Made by a program: the position numbers and the translations under genes. From positions 124,001-188,000 of the forward strand of contig JBLSDH010000002.1 in assembly GCA_052315415.1 (NCBI GenBank): a stretch of DNA of 64,000 bases, written 5' to 3'. Shown here piece after piece: positions 51,571-61,511 of this stretch; within the stretch, counting starts at the first letter, position 1; each line of letters starts with the position of its first letter. Under the pieces are notes generated by a model. That model ran no database searches and was not told where the DNA came from. It saw nothing but the letters and a program-made list of their open reading frames with translations. This DNA comes from Cuniculiplasma sp052315415. Lineage in GTDB: Archaea > Thermoplasmatota > Thermoplasmata > Thermoplasmatales > Thermoplasmataceae.

Positions 51571-52058
51571 ATGATCTTTATGGTATTGAAATTTAAATGT
51601 TTTTCGTGTAATATTGAATATCTAGATTTCATTTAATATTTTGCTTATTATTGTGAATGAAGGTTTTAGGAAGCTGCATTTTATAAAAAAATTTTAATGT
51701 GTAGAAAGAGAATAGAGGTATTTAATTTCATTAGCTTTTTTCATTTAAAAAAAATTCAATTCAATTTGTTTAATAGTTCTCCATATTTCTTATTTTTCTT
51801 TCAATGATTTTGCAATAGCTGAGTGTTAGAAAATCCATATTGAAATGATTTTTCTTTGCTTTAAAAACATTATTTTGCTAACACAAAATTAGAAATTTCA
51901 ATTCTTTGGTAATCTGAATAAAATTTTTGCAGATGCTATATATTTATTTAATTTGTTGAAGGTTGTTAATGCAAATAAATATGTAATAAATTTAAAAATG
52001 TTTATTCCCGTAATTTAATAATTAAAATACTTAATATACGTAAGAGAAATTTCAATGA
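51571..52058. other. 488-nt AT-rich gap without supported gene
   Basis: The gap separates the divergent ACAD and GT2 genes. No frame of convincing composition is present. It contains a long imperfect hairpin (51823-51884) and, close to the GT2 gene, a TATA-like TTAATATAC near 52031. The rest is homopolymeric A/T runs. Confidence 0.6.
51823..51884. repeat. Long imperfect hairpin
   Basis: Outer arms GTGTTAGAAAAT (51823-51834) and ATTTTGCTAACAC (51872-51884) pair over 12 bp with one bulged G. An inner pair AATGATTTTT / AAAAACATT extends the stem, leaving a 9-nt asymmetric internal loop. It could be a structured RNA, a terminator or the relic of a small inverted-repeat element. There are no flanking direct repeats that I can see. 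Confidence 0.5.
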
Positions 52059-53546
52059 GTGCAGATATGGCTTATCATATCCATAATTTCACTTGCTTTT
52101 ACATTACCAGTTCTTGTTAATTCATATTATCAATTAATACTCCTTATCAGTGCTTTCTTTTATCCCTTAAATTTAGAGGCTGAGAAACCAATTTTATTTG
52201 ATTTTCCAACAGTTTCAATATTGATAGCAGTATTCAATGAAAAAAATGTAATAGGGGACACTCTTGACAGAATCTCTAAGTTAGAATATCCACATGATAA
52301 AATAACTGTCATAGTGGCGGATGATTCAAATGATGAAACCCTTTCTATTGTTAACGAACATCTTAAGAAACTTGAGGAACTCGGAATTAAAACTTTTCAC
52401 AGCAGGAGGGAGAATAGGGAAAATTTCAAAAGTGGAGCTTTAAATAAGGCAATGGAGTATGTTAAAAGCGATTATGTTCTACTTCTGGATGCAGATTCAA
52501 AAGTTCAGGAGGATACACTGATTAAAGGCATACATGCAATCAATACACATGAGGATACAGCATTTGTTTCCTACAGAGTTGGCCATTATAACAGGTATTT
52601 TAACAGGATTACCCAGATGTTTGCATTATCATTGGACATGGGAGATACGGTGAACAAAATGGGATCATACAGGCTTAATTTGCCATATTCACTGCAGGGT
52701 GGTTTTACCCTTGTAAAAACTGAGGATCTTAAGGATGTTGGATTATGGTCAGAAAACACAATAACTGAGGATGCTGATCTTTCATGGAAGATATATCTGA
52801 AGGGTAAAAGAGGTATTTATCTCAGTAATTGCAGGGTTTACAGTGAAGATCCATTTACTCTCGAGACCTGGAAAAAACAGACAGCAAGAGTCCAACAGGG
52901 ATGGACAAAACTTGAACTGGAAAAATTTGGAGAAACATTGAAGGCGAAAAATATACGCATTAGAGATAGAATAGCTCTATTGATTATATTCATGGCTCCC
53001 TTTTCAAATATCAGCTGGATTATAACCTCCTTTCTTTCTGCCTTTGCAGTAATATTTAGAATCGAGTCTCCAGCAAATTCACTATTCAGCAATCCCATTT
53101 ATGTTGTTGCCCTTGCCTTACCAACTGGCCTCTTCTACCTTTCTGGAGTTTTGGCATTGAAGGTGCAGAACATTCTGTCATTAAAGGATCTGATTATGAT
53201 TCCAGTTTTATCATACATAGGTGCCTGTATGATAATGAGAAGTGCAATTGGATTTGTTAACGGAATGATGAAAAAGAGGGGTAATTTTTTCAGAACGCCT
53301 AAAAAAGGTCTTGATAATAATGAGGCACTGGAATATCACAAGCAGCTAAAAATGGACAGGGCAGACATACTTGAATTGATTTTTTCAATTTCAGGAATAA
53401 TCGTTGGTCTTTCAGTACTTTTCTATGGTGTATGGACACTGGCACTGTCCATGCTAGCATTTGCAATCTTCACACTTAAATCTGTTAACTTCAAAAGGGA
53501 TGAAAAAGTTGCAGTAGTAAATAAGGAGATGCTATTTGATGAATGA
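52059..53546 (+). CDS. Membrane-bound family 2 glycosyltransferase (cellulose/hyaluronan synthase-like)
   Basis: A 495-aa processive-type GT2. There is one N-terminal membrane helix (1-33), then the GT-A domain with VAVFNEKNV-like start (IAVFNEKNVIGDTL), ADDSNDET, LLDADSKVQ (DxD), TEDADLSW (TED) and the acceptor motif QTARVQQGW ((Q/R)xxRW-like). Four to six C-terminal helices follow. Probably it builds a surface polysaccharide or a glycolipid. The GTG start at 52059 fits a TATA-like element about 26 nt upstream. Substrate and product are unknown. Confidence 0.9.
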   Translation: MQIWLIISIISLAFTLPVLVNSYYQLILLISAFFYPLNLEAEKPILFDFPTVSILIAVFNEKNVIGDTLDRISKLEYPHDKITVIVADDSNDETLSIVNEHLKKLEELGIKTFHSRRENRENFKSGALNKAMEYVKSDYVLLLDADSKVQEDTLIKGIHAINTHEDTAFVSYRVGHYNRYFNRITQMFALSLDMGDTVNKMGSYRLNLPYSLQGGFTLVKTEDLKDVGLWSENTITEDADLSWKIYLKGKRGIYLSNCRVYSEDPFTLETWKKQTARVQQGWTKLELEKFGETLKAKNIRIRDRIALLIIFMAPFSNISWIITSFLSAFAVIFRIESPANSLFSNPIYVVALALPTGLFYLSGVLALKVQNILSLKDLIMIPVLSYIGACMIMRSAIGFVNGMMKKRGNFFRTPKKGLDNNEALEYHKQLKMDRADILELIFSISGIIVGLSVLFYGVWTLALSMLAFAIFTLKSVNFKRDEKVAVVNKEMLFDE

Positions 53547-53548
53547 TT

Positions 53549-55486
53549 TTAAAGTATTCCACCATCAACCGGTATCATTGCATCTGTTGTGCAACCGAAT
53601 ATTTCCTCCGTCACAAGGGCTATGAGGACATTGGCAACATGTTCAGGTAGAACCTCCTTTCTTAACAGATTTCCCTTCTTATATTCCTCCTCTGAAATAC
53701 CCTTGGCCTTAGCCCTTGATTCCAGTACACCGTTCTCCCAAATTTTGGAATTTTTGAATATCTTATCCGGATTTATTATGTTTGACCGTATACCGTATTT
53801 TCCCCCCTCCTTAGCTATGTAATGAGAGAGCTGGGCAGCAAACGCCTTTGTTGTTCCGTATGATGCCATGCCCGGGCCTGGATGTGTGAGGTTCTTTGTT
53901 ATGTTGAAAACGAAATTCCCTCCGATACCCTGCCTTTTCATGGCCATAAATGCAAGTTGACTGATTCTAAATGGGGCCCTTGAATTGATATCAATGTGCT
54001 TGTTCAATGTTTCAATTGAAATATCTTCAATGAATTCAGATTTGAGTATTCCCGCATTGTTGAAAACTATGTCAATTCCACCTACCTGATAAAAAATAAA
54101 ATCCATCATCTTGTCTATTTCATCTATTTTTGAAAGATCAATCACATATGGTATACATCTGCTTCCTGTTTTTTTCTCAATCTTTTCTGCAACCTCTTTT
54201 ACCTTGGGATCAAGATCTGCGCAGACAACTATTGAACCATTTGATGACAGTGCCTCTGCAGATGATAGACCTATACCACTGGCGGCACCTGTAACCAGGC
54301 TAATCTTCCCCTGCAAAGTTCTTGGTTTGAATCCCTTAAGCTTTGCCTCTTCAAGTGGCCAGTACTCCATTTCATATGCCTCTTTTTTTGAAATAAAAGA
54401 ATGCCTGGAAATTTTTCCAGCAATTGAATTTACCCTAATTGAATGAATTATCTGATCCCTGATTATCTCACATGTATGATAATCCCTGGCCATTGTCATA
54501 ATTCCATATCCTGAAAGAATGACAGCAGCGGGATATGGATCATGAGGCGGATAAAGTGATGCGTACTTTTTTTGCTCCTCAATATATTTTTCTGCAAACT
54601 CTTCCATTACTTTTCTTACTTCATCCTCTCTCTTAAGAAACACATATTCATATTTCGTTCTTATGAGCATGTCAGGGGTGGCTGGTCCACTATGCTGATA
54701 TTTCTCTGCCTCCTCCGACCTGGCTATTCTCATTGCCTCTTCTGAAGTATCCATGAGGACAGCTTTGTTGAAAATCTTGGAACATGCGCCTCTTACCTCT
54801 ATTATCTTATTTTTCATTTCAGGGTCTTTTTCATATTTTTCTGTGTAGAAATTAAAACCCGTTGTTTTTTTGATGTAATCTTTGGCTCTTCCAACTATTC
54901 TCATATGTCTGTCATAACTTTCCTGGGCAGTTTCACCAAACGTGAATAGACCATGTTTCCTGAGAACTATACCTTCCACATCGGGAGTTATATTCTCAAT
55001 TTTTTTCAAAACTTCCCTGGCAAGAGTGAACCCAGGTCTTATGTAATCCACAATCAGTACATTTCCAAGTATCTTTTTTATTTCATCATTGCTCATTTCA
55101 GTGTTGGTAAGCATCAAAATGTGATCAGAATGTGTATGATCAACATATGTGTAAGGAATGAATCCATGCAGAAATGACTCAACGGATGGAGATGCCTCTG
55201 ATGGATTAACCATGCTCCTCTTAAGATAATCCATCATTTCCTGATCGGTCATACTCTCCTTTTCCCTTGCATGAAGAATATCTTCCATTCTTAAACCAGT
55301 GAGATTCCACTTCTCCATGGAAGACATATCTGAGCCGCTTCCTTTTACCCTGAGCACTTTTATAATTCTTCCAGCATGGTCTTCTTCCATTGTTTTAACA
55401 CTTACATTACCTCCACCATGCAATACCAGATCATTATCTGCCCCAATCAACCTTGCCGTTCTGATTCTCTCATCCAATAAATCCAT
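53549..55486 (-). CDS. Class II aldolase-short-chain dehydrogenase fusion protein
   Basis: A 645-aa fusion: a class II aldolase/adducin domain (about 1-390) with metal-binding HTHSDH and the later HGLF, and a short-chain dehydrogenase (about 395-645) with TGAASGIG, NNAG, SYGTTKAFA (the Y-x3-K dyad is Tyr and Lys) and NPDKIF. This layout is the bifunctional rhamnulose-1-phosphate aldolase/lactaldehyde dehydrogenase-like family, so it may process a deoxy-sugar or related sugar phosphate. ATG 55486 is taken over GTG 55495 because GGAGTGA, which includes the leuS stop, is 5 nt upstream. It is the last gene of the pdaD-leuS operon. Confidence 0.88.
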   Translation of the reverse strand: MDLLDERIRTARLIGADNDLVLHGGGNVSVKTMEEDHAGRIIKVLRVKGSGSDMSSMEKWNLTGLRMEDILHAREKESMTDQEMMDYLKRSMVNPSEASPSVESFLHGFIPYTYVDHTHSDHILMLTNTEMSNDEIKKILGNVLIVDYIRPGFTLAREVLKKIENITPDVEGIVLRKHGLFTFGETAQESYDRHMRIVGRAKDYIKKTTGFNFYTEKYEKDPEMKNKIIEVRGACSKIFNKAVLMDTSEEAMRIARSEEAEKYQHSGPATPDMLIRTKYEYVFLKREDEVRKVMEEFAEKYIEEQKKYASLYPPHDPYPAAVILSGYGIMTMARDYHTCEIIRDQIIHSIRVNSIAGKISRHSFISKKEAYEMEYWPLEEAKLKGFKPRTLQGKISLVTGAASGIGLSSAEALSSNGSIVVCADLDPKVKEVAEKIEKKTGSRCIPYVIDLSKIDEIDKMMDFIFYQVGGIDIVFNNAGILKSEFIEDISIETLNKHIDINSRAPFRISQLAFMAMKRQGIGGNFVFNITKNLTHPGPGMASYGTTKAFAAQLSHYIAKEGGKYGIRSNIINPDKIFKNSKIWENGVLESRAKAKGISEEEYKKGNLLRKEVLPEHVANVLIALVTEEIFGCTTDAMIPVDGGIL

Positions 55487-55491
55487 ATCAA

Positions 55492-58164
55492 TCACTCCAA
55501 ACTTATAACAGGCCTTCCAGGTAATGGAACCTTGTTTTTTTCAAAATCATCTGTTACAATAACTTCAAGGGCCAATCCAGTTGAGGCCTCAATATATTTC
55601 CTGTATTTTTCTATGCCTTCTTTTTCTTTCACTTCTGTAATAATTTTTCCCCTATTTTTTCTCACTATTCCTATTATCTCCTTCCTTTTAACCTTTGTAC
55701 CACCACTTAGAATCTCTTCAACCTCCCTTTTGAGGTTCTCTCCACATATCATTATCCTGCACACTGTTTTTTCATTCTTTAATATTTTTTTTATGGACAT
55801 TATATCTGATATAAGACTTTTGCAATACTCATATTCCCTTATTAACTGTTCATCATACTCCACGTTAGTTTCGATTTCTGATTTGTTAACTGTATTCCCC
55901 AATTCAAATTTTTTCCAAAAATGTTCTGAAGAAAAAGGAATTACAAAACTTAAGGCGGTAATCCATTTGACAAAATCCTCTTTCTGAATATAGTCGAATG
56001 AACTTTCAATTTTCTTCATTTCGTTTAATGTGTTAATCACTCCATAAATAAGTTCCACATAAGCTTCCCTTATCCTGTATTTCTCCATGTAATTCAAAAA
56101 AAGGGAAAAATGCCTGAGGAAAAGATTGTGAAAGAGTTTTCCTGCAATACTGTCCTTCATCTGGTCGCTGTATCCTTTGCCAAGCATGTTTATAACCTGC
56201 TCGTACCTACCCCTGATTTCCTGAAGGCCTTTTTCGTTCCAATCCATAGTTGAATCCACATCGGATGCAAGTGCCACATACATTCTGAACACATCTGCTC
56301 CATAATTCCTTGAAATATCAAGAAGAGATATTGCATTGCCCTTACTTTTAGATATCTTTGCTCCATCCCTGGTCACCAGGCCTGATATCATCAAACCTCC
56401 TGGCCATTTATTCCTTTTAAAAATCGCCGTATGGTTCATAAGATAAAATATGAGATGGTTTGAAAGATGAGGTTGTGCAGTAACTCTTAGATCTACAGGA
56501 TACCAGTAATTAAATGAATCCTGAATTTTTTTCAATTCACTGTTATCATCTGATTGTGCAAGATAAACCTGGTCAAAGAATTGATCTGTAAGGGAATTTA
56601 AATCCATCCCTGTCAATAGTTCCCTTATTGTATAAAATGCCGGGTATATTGTGGAATCTGACAGGGACTCTATTACCCAGTTTTTATCCATCGGTAGGTT
56701 TGTTCCAAGACCTCTTCTCCTTGCACAGGGTCTTTGTCTTATCCATTCAAGGATATCTGCCATATTATTTTTTATGTATGAGGGTATAAAATCCATATTT
56801 TCTATTAGTTCCCCTGTTAATTTTTTCCACTCCTTGTTTGAGTAATCTATGAACCATTGATCCCTTATAACCGCAACTGTAACCTTCTTTCCATCTCTCG
56901 TAAATGCCTTTCGTGAAGTTTCATAAAATATGAATGCGCTTTTTTGCTGCAAAAGGTCTTTTTTGATTTTTTCCCTTGCATCCTGAACTGAAATTCCATC
57001 AATTACTCCAGTATTTGTCATTTCACCCTGGTAGAACTCAGTTCTGTATAACTGACTATTCAATTCCTTAATATCATCAGAGTTTGTTTTTTCTATCAAA
57101 GTGTCTGCCTTTGATATTATTCCGTTCACTTTTATAATGTAAATTGGTTCAATTTTATATCCCAGTTCTTTAGTGTAATATAAATCATTTACAGAATGAC
57201 CTGGTACAGAATAAACTATTCCCGTTGCATTATCAGGATCTATGAATCTGTTTTCATATATTTTGAGGCGGTTTCCTGTGATTGGACTTTCAAATATCTG
57301 ATGGAATATCTCCCCGTTATTCTCTATTTCCCTTATCACCTGTAATTTTGCAACTTGTAATGAAAGTTTTTCAGCTGCCTCTTTTGTTATGCAAACTTCC
57401 AGATCATTGAAACTTACGATAACATATTTTGCATCTGGATTCGCCCACAAATTTGTTATTCCAAATATGGTCTCAGGCCTTAGTGAGGAAGCTGCGATTG
57501 AAAAATTCTCACCTTTGAAAATCACAGATGTAAATTCTTCTATTGCAACCTTATTTGTATCACCATCATCTATATCGTCTTCACCAACCGGATTGTTATC
57601 ATCCTTTGAAAACAGAACAGGATATTCCCCCTTTGTAATGTATCCCAAGGAATCAAGTTTCCTGAATTGCCACTCTACCATTTTTTGATACATGGGGTCT
57701 ATGGATCTGAAAGATTTAGACCAGTCAATACTGTATCCCAGAGATTTGAAATCCTGTATAATCCTTTGAGAAAAATATTCCGCAACATTCATAGGTTCTT
57801 GAAATTCTGTAAGACGCTTTTCTACCAAATCCTCAGTTTCGTACTCCCTCACATAATTGGAATACATCTCCCTTGTCTTATTGTCACCTTTTCTAATTTT
57901 TTCAGATATTGCACCAATAGGTGTTCCACTCTCATGAAAACCCATTGGAAAAAGAACGTTGAAACCTGTTGCTCTCTTATATCTCGCAACTATATCTGCT
58001 ATTGTGTATGTTCTTCCATGACCAACATGCAATGGACCACTTGTATATGGCCATGGCACTGTTATAAAAAATTTCTTTTTTTGGGATATATGGGGTTTGA
58101 ATGCTCCAATATTATCCCAGAATTTTAAAATCTCCTCTTCGTTTATCTCTTCCATATTAATCAT
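55492..58164 (-). CDS. leuS: Leucine--tRNA ligase
   Basis: An 890-aa class Ia synthetase of the archaeal/eukaryotic type. HVGHGR near 47 is the HIGH box, KISKSKGN near 604 the KMSKS box, and a CP1 editing domain with TSVIF and the conserved TSRKAFTRDGKKV region lies between. It is somewhat shorter than most archaeal LeuRS. The start overlaps the pdaD stop by 4 nt. The next gene's SD overlaps its stop. Confidence 0.96.
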   Translation of the reverse strand: MINMEEINEEEILKFWDNIGAFKPHISQKKKFFITVPWPYTSGPLHVGHGRTYTIADIVARYKRATGFNVLFPMGFHESGTPIGAISEKIRKGDNKTREMYSNYVREYETEDLVEKRLTEFQEPMNVAEYFSQRIIQDFKSLGYSIDWSKSFRSIDPMYQKMVEWQFRKLDSLGYITKGEYPVLFSKDDNNPVGEDDIDDGDTNKVAIEEFTSVIFKGENFSIAASSLRPETIFGITNLWANPDAKYVIVSFNDLEVCITKEAAEKLSLQVAKLQVIREIENNGEIFHQIFESPITGNRLKIYENRFIDPDNATGIVYSVPGHSVNDLYYTKELGYKIEPIYIIKVNGIISKADTLIEKTNSDDIKELNSQLYRTEFYQGEMTNTGVIDGISVQDAREKIKKDLLQQKSAFIFYETSRKAFTRDGKKVTVAVIRDQWFIDYSNKEWKKLTGELIENMDFIPSYIKNNMADILEWIRQRPCARRRGLGTNLPMDKNWVIESLSDSTIYPAFYTIRELLTGMDLNSLTDQFFDQVYLAQSDDNSELKKIQDSFNYWYPVDLRVTAQPHLSNHLIFYLMNHTAIFKRNKWPGGLMISGLVTRDGAKISKSKGNAISLLDISRNYGADVFRMYVALASDVDSTMDWNEKGLQEIRGRYEQVINMLGKGYSDQMKDSIAGKLFHNLFLRHFSLFLNYMEKYRIREAYVELIYGVINTLNEMKKIESSFDYIQKEDFVKWITALSFVIPFSSEHFWKKFELGNTVNKSEIETNVEYDEQLIREYEYCKSLISDIMSIKKILKNEKTVCRIMICGENLKREVEEILSGGTKVKRKEIIGIVRKNRGKIITEVKEKEGIEKYRKYIEASTGLALEVIVTDDFEKNKVPLPGRPVISLE

Positions 58165-58709
58165 TCAATTATTAAAACTGCAGCTGAAACAACTGTTGTC
58201 CATTCTTCCTCCCTCATAACAAATGCGGTTGAGCATATGTTTCCGGTCTGAAGAATTTGATCTCCCAGACTGTAACTTTCCGTCTCTTTGTTCCATGTAA
58301 GGTCAGCCTGTTTCCCTAGAGTACTCGCGAGCATCTCTGCCGCCAATTTTTCTGCAAAAAAACCGGCCTTTTTTTCTGTCTGTCCAAAGCTATGATGCTC
58401 ACTAAGATAGCCCCATCTGCTTCGATCCCTTGGAATTGCATATCCAATTGCTGCACTTGCCATTCTGTTTAATTCGTCTGTCTGATTTCTTGCAAGCACA
58501 GTGAAAAGTATCTGACCTGGCTTCAGATATTTTAAACCTTCTTCTCTACTTATTATCTCTGCTTCGGGTGGCAGTATGGAACTTACTGAAACAAGGTTAA
58601 ATTGTGCTATCCCTGCATCCCTGAGTGCCTCTTCAAATGATCTAAGCATAGCTTTGTCTCTGCCTACTCCCCTTGTAAAGAAAATTTTAGATGGTACTAG
58701 ATTGGTCAT
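58161..58709 (-). CDS. pdaD: Pyruvoyl-dependent arginine decarboxylase proenzyme
   Basis: A 182-aa proenzyme that forms agmatine from arginine. SVSSILPPEAE (41-51) is the self-cleavage site; the pyruvoyl group arises from Ser44. FTRGVGRDKAML and AIGYAIPRDRSRWGYLSEHH match the family. Together with SpeD it supports spermidine synthesis by the agmatine route. It heads the operon with leuS, a pairing that is odd but tight. Confidence 0.95.
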   Translation of the reverse strand: MTNLVPSKIFFTRGVGRDKAMLRSFEEALRDAGIAQFNLVSVSSILPPEAEIISREEGLKYLKPGQILFTVLARNQTDELNRMASAAIGYAIPRDRSRWGYLSEHHSFGQTEKKAGFFAEKLAAEMLASTLGKQADLTWNKETESYSLGDQILQTGNICSTAFVMREEEWTTVVSAAVLIIE

Positions 58710-58752
58710 TTAGTGCATATGTTTTTGTTGAATAAAAATTTAAAGATTAAAA

Positions 58753-59139
58753 TCATACATCTATTACCAATTCAAATGTATTGTGAACAATTTTAGATGC
58801 ATATGTAGCAGATTTAACTGATTGCAATAGAGATATCTCATCTTCATTTAAAAGGGAGCAAGTGAGAATAAGATTGTTATTCTGTTCATCGAATTTTAAG
58901 ATGGATTCAGGAAGTTTCATCTCAATCTCTAATAAATTTATTAGATAATTGAAAAATCTGATTCCGGTTTTTTCATTCAAGGTGGCATTATCAAATACAA
59001 CATTGCATTTTTCAGATCCATTTTTATTAGCAGCAACTGAATGTCTAAAAACGTTTATTATACCCTCAAAAAACTCAAAACTATTGTTAAAAAAAATTTT
59101 GTATTTAATGTCCGAGGAGTGAAACTCCTCCCTGAACAT
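58753..59139 (-). CDS. Hypothetical protein downstream of the Tes-like gene
   Basis: A 128-aa protein with no recognised family. It has a mixed alpha/beta pattern and no cysteine cluster (one Cys in KCNVVF, one in LTCSLL) and no membrane helix. Its ATG is 2 nt after the stop of the radical SAM gene at 59142, so it probably shares that transcript. A 7-bp hairpin (59114-59130) lies over codons 4-9, and a GGGAGGAG sequence is inside the frame, so the start is not certain. Confidence 0.6.
   Translation of the reverse strand: MFREEFHSSDIKYKIFFNNSFEFFEGIINVFRHSVAANKNGSEKCNVVFDNATLNEKTGIRFFNYLINLLEIEMKLPESILKFDEQNNNLILTCSLLNEDEISLLQSVKSATYASKIVHNTFELVIDV
59114..59130. repeat. Perfect 7-bp hairpin near a start codon
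   Basis: GAGGAGT-GAA-ACTCCTC, an exact inverted repeat with a 3-nt loop. On the minus strand it begins a few codons after the ATG at 59139 and contains an SD-like GGAGGAG. It could limit translation of the small gene or terminate some transcripts from the radical SAM gene. Confidence 0.4.
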
Positions 59140-59141
59140 CT

Positions 59142-60965
59142 TTACTCATCTGGCTTTGAAGATGATATAACAGGTATTGCCTCTTCCAGATTGAGTCCTA
59201 TTTCGTCCTGTGTCAGTTTCCTTCCGATGCTTCTCTCGTAGAAATCAATTATTCTCTTCTTTTCTTCCATTGTGTATTCCCTGAAGTATTTGTCTCTCTT
59301 CAGTATTTTTCCAGTTCTCTCTTCGTAGACTTTTGCAGGTACTGAGTATTTTCTCTGTGTTGCATCTCTGTACAGCTCAGGTATGACGTTAAATGCACAG
59401 AATGGTACAACTCTTCCATCTGGCATTGCATAGTGGATATCGCATCTTTCTACCCTGTCAACATCGTATGTGTATGGATCCATGAAATGCATAAATCCTA
59501 TGAACATTGACTTGTAATGGAAAGCTTTCAATCCATGATAATCTCCCTCTGTGAATGCATTGTATACCATATCCTTCAGGTTGAAATCTGTTGGAGCTTT
59601 TTCATAGTCCACGAATTTCTTCAGATTTGCGAGCAATTTTGTTACGGATGATATCTTTCTCACAGTCTTTATTGATGAGCCCTTTATGTCATCTGCCAGT
59701 TCGCCTATGTACTCAAACATTCCCCTAACGTCAATGAACCTTGTTATGGGTATGACTTTGTCACCCTCTTTGAAAATGTATGTTCCCATTCCGCAGGCAA
59801 AGTGTATTGAAAGTTTGTACATATCCTTTCCTTTCAGCTGTTCAACGAAGTTTGAAATTTTTGTTGTTGAAGGAACTGTAAAGAAATCCTCTCTTCCTAT
59901 CATTCCATCTGTCTGCTGTTCAATCTTTTTAATGCATCCTGGTATTGTAACTCTCTGTTTTTCCCTCATCCTGTCAGGCATCCTACCAACAAGACTTACT
60001 GGCTGGAAGTTTACTGCTCTGACCACATCTATATTTGAAAGACCAAACCTTATTATGTCTCCAAGGTAGTTATCATTTATTCCTCCTATGACGGTTGGAA
60101 CAAGTACTACACCCAAGGGAGCATTCTTATAGTTCTCAAGAGCAGCTGGTATTTCCCAGAAGTTCTTTGGATTTGATCTTGGAGTTGGACCATCAAAGCT
60201 GGTATATATTACATTTGAACCTGCAGCCCTTATCTTTTTTGGGAAGTCTGGGTCAAAGGCAGACCTTACACTGTTTGTGTTCAATTGTATGTGGTCATAA
60301 CCCTCTTCCTTTGCAATTTTTATTATGTCTATGATATCGTCCCTTATCGCCGGCTCTCCTCCAGTTATCTGAACCGCATTTGCCCCTACAGGTTTTTCAT
60401 TTCTCATTCTTCTTAGCATCATTCTTACCTGATCCTGTGAAGGCTCGTATATTGGCTCATTTTCCTTGGCATAGAAGAAACAGTACCAGCATGATAGATC
60501 ACATCTGTTTGTAACCACTACGTTACCAAGACCAGTGTGTGATTTGTGCTTGACACAAAGACCACAGTGAGTTGGACAGACTATCTTGGATTCCAAATAG
60601 GCAACATGTGGGTTCAATATTCTAACTCCGCCATCCTGCCACTTCTTTGCTTCCTGGTACATTTCATAGTCTTCCCAGTATTTTTCTCTTGTTATACCGT
60701 GCTCTGCACATTCTTTTATTAACTTAACTTCTCCACCGTTCTCATAAACAATTGCGGGAATTCTCATCTGATCAAATTTTTCATCATCCACACATATGGG
60801 GCACAAACTTTCTGTTACTCTTATTAACATCATATCCTCGTTTATAAGGTGTCCCATTGCCTCTACAAACTCCTCAACACTTTTAAAAGGGGCGTTCTTG
60901 CTTATCTCGAAATCAGACGCAAACCTGATTTCAGGATACTTGTTTTTTACCTCCATCGCAATCAT
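59142..60965 (-). CDS. Radical SAM protein, candidate tetraether lipid synthase (Tes, MJ0619-like)
   Basis: A 607-aa radical SAM enzyme. The [4Fe-4S] motif is Cys155-x3-Cys159-x2-Cys162 (CDLSCWYC) with GGEP about 45 residues later. Before it are CPIC near 55-58 and CPTHCGLC at 130-137, giving auxiliary metal sites. This order is that of the MJ0619/Tes family, which joins archaeol chains into tetraethers. Thermoplasmatales membranes are rich in tetraethers, so the role is expected. Other MJ0619-like paralogues exist, so Tes is a strong guess, not proven. ATG 60965 has a GGTGT SD. Confidence 0.82.
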   Translation of the reverse strand: MIAMEVKNKYPEIRFASDFEISKNAPFKSVEEFVEAMGHLINEDMMLIRVTESLCPICVDDEKFDQMRIPAIVYENGGEVKLIKECAEHGITREKYWEDYEMYQEAKKWQDGGVRILNPHVAYLESKIVCPTHCGLCVKHKSHTGLGNVVVTNRCDLSCWYCFFYAKENEPIYEPSQDQVRMMLRRMRNEKPVGANAVQITGGEPAIRDDIIDIIKIAKEEGYDHIQLNTNSVRSAFDPDFPKKIRAAGSNVIYTSFDGPTPRSNPKNFWEIPAALENYKNAPLGVVLVPTVIGGINDNYLGDIIRFGLSNIDVVRAVNFQPVSLVGRMPDRMREKQRVTIPGCIKKIEQQTDGMIGREDFFTVPSTTKISNFVEQLKGKDMYKLSIHFACGMGTYIFKEGDKVIPITRFIDVRGMFEYIGELADDIKGSSIKTVRKISSVTKLLANLKKFVDYEKAPTDFNLKDMVYNAFTEGDYHGLKAFHYKSMFIGFMHFMDPYTYDVDRVERCDIHYAMPDGRVVPFCAFNVIPELYRDATQRKYSVPAKVYEERTGKILKRDKYFREYTMEEKKRIIDFYERSIGRKLTQDEIGLNLEEAIPVISSSKPDE

Positions 60966-61181
60966 TTTTTTACACCTAAGTAATTGATAAGACTTGGTAT
61001 ATTAAAAGATTTTTGTAGTGATTAAAACTAATTTTTTAACAGATTTATTCACTAATATGTTATCTTATTTGCTAAAATTAAGTTCTTTTTTAATATTTTA
61101 TGTCGCAAATGGAATTAATGAATGGTATAACCCGTCATAAGTATATATATTGACATACAATCATGTGCTAAGGTATGCCAG

Positions 61182-61511
61182 ATGTCATCCACGGTAAGAA
61201 TTACGGTTAGGATAGATGAGGATGATTTGAAAAAATTGGAAAATATAGTTAAGGAGGATGGAAAATACACTCTATCAGATGTGGTGAGAGATGCTTTAAG
61301 AGAATACATTCAAAGGAGAGAATCCTTGGGAAGTGGGAGGAGAGTAGAGCTGGACATACCTGAAAAAGTTAAGGGCCAGTTGAATAAAATGGTAAATGAT
61401 GGGGAGGCTCTGAATCTTGAGGAGATGATAAGGTTTATACTTAGGGAGTACTTGAAAAATAAGATTGAAGGCTCTGATATAAAAAAGGATTCTGAAAAGG
61501 GTGAGAACTAA
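61182..61511 (+). CDS. Tandem ribbon-helix-helix (CopG-like) DNA-binding protein
   Basis: A 109-aa protein with two ribbon-helix-helix-like repeats in one chain: residues about 4-47 (VRITVRIDEDDLKKLENIV, then SDVVRDALREYIQR) and about 54-96 (RRVELDIPEKVKGQLNKMV, then EEMIRFILREYLKN). Normal RHH regulators have one copy and dimerise; here one chain may act as an internal dimer. A TATA box GTATATATAT at 61141-61150 lies upstream. The TAA stop directly precedes the pheT start, so the two are one operon. Confidence 0.8.
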   Translation: MSSTVRITVRIDEDDLKKLENIVKEDGKYTLSDVVRDALREYIQRRESLGSGRRVELDIPEKVKGQLNKMVNDGEALNLEEMIRFILREYLKNKIEGSDIKKDSEKGEN

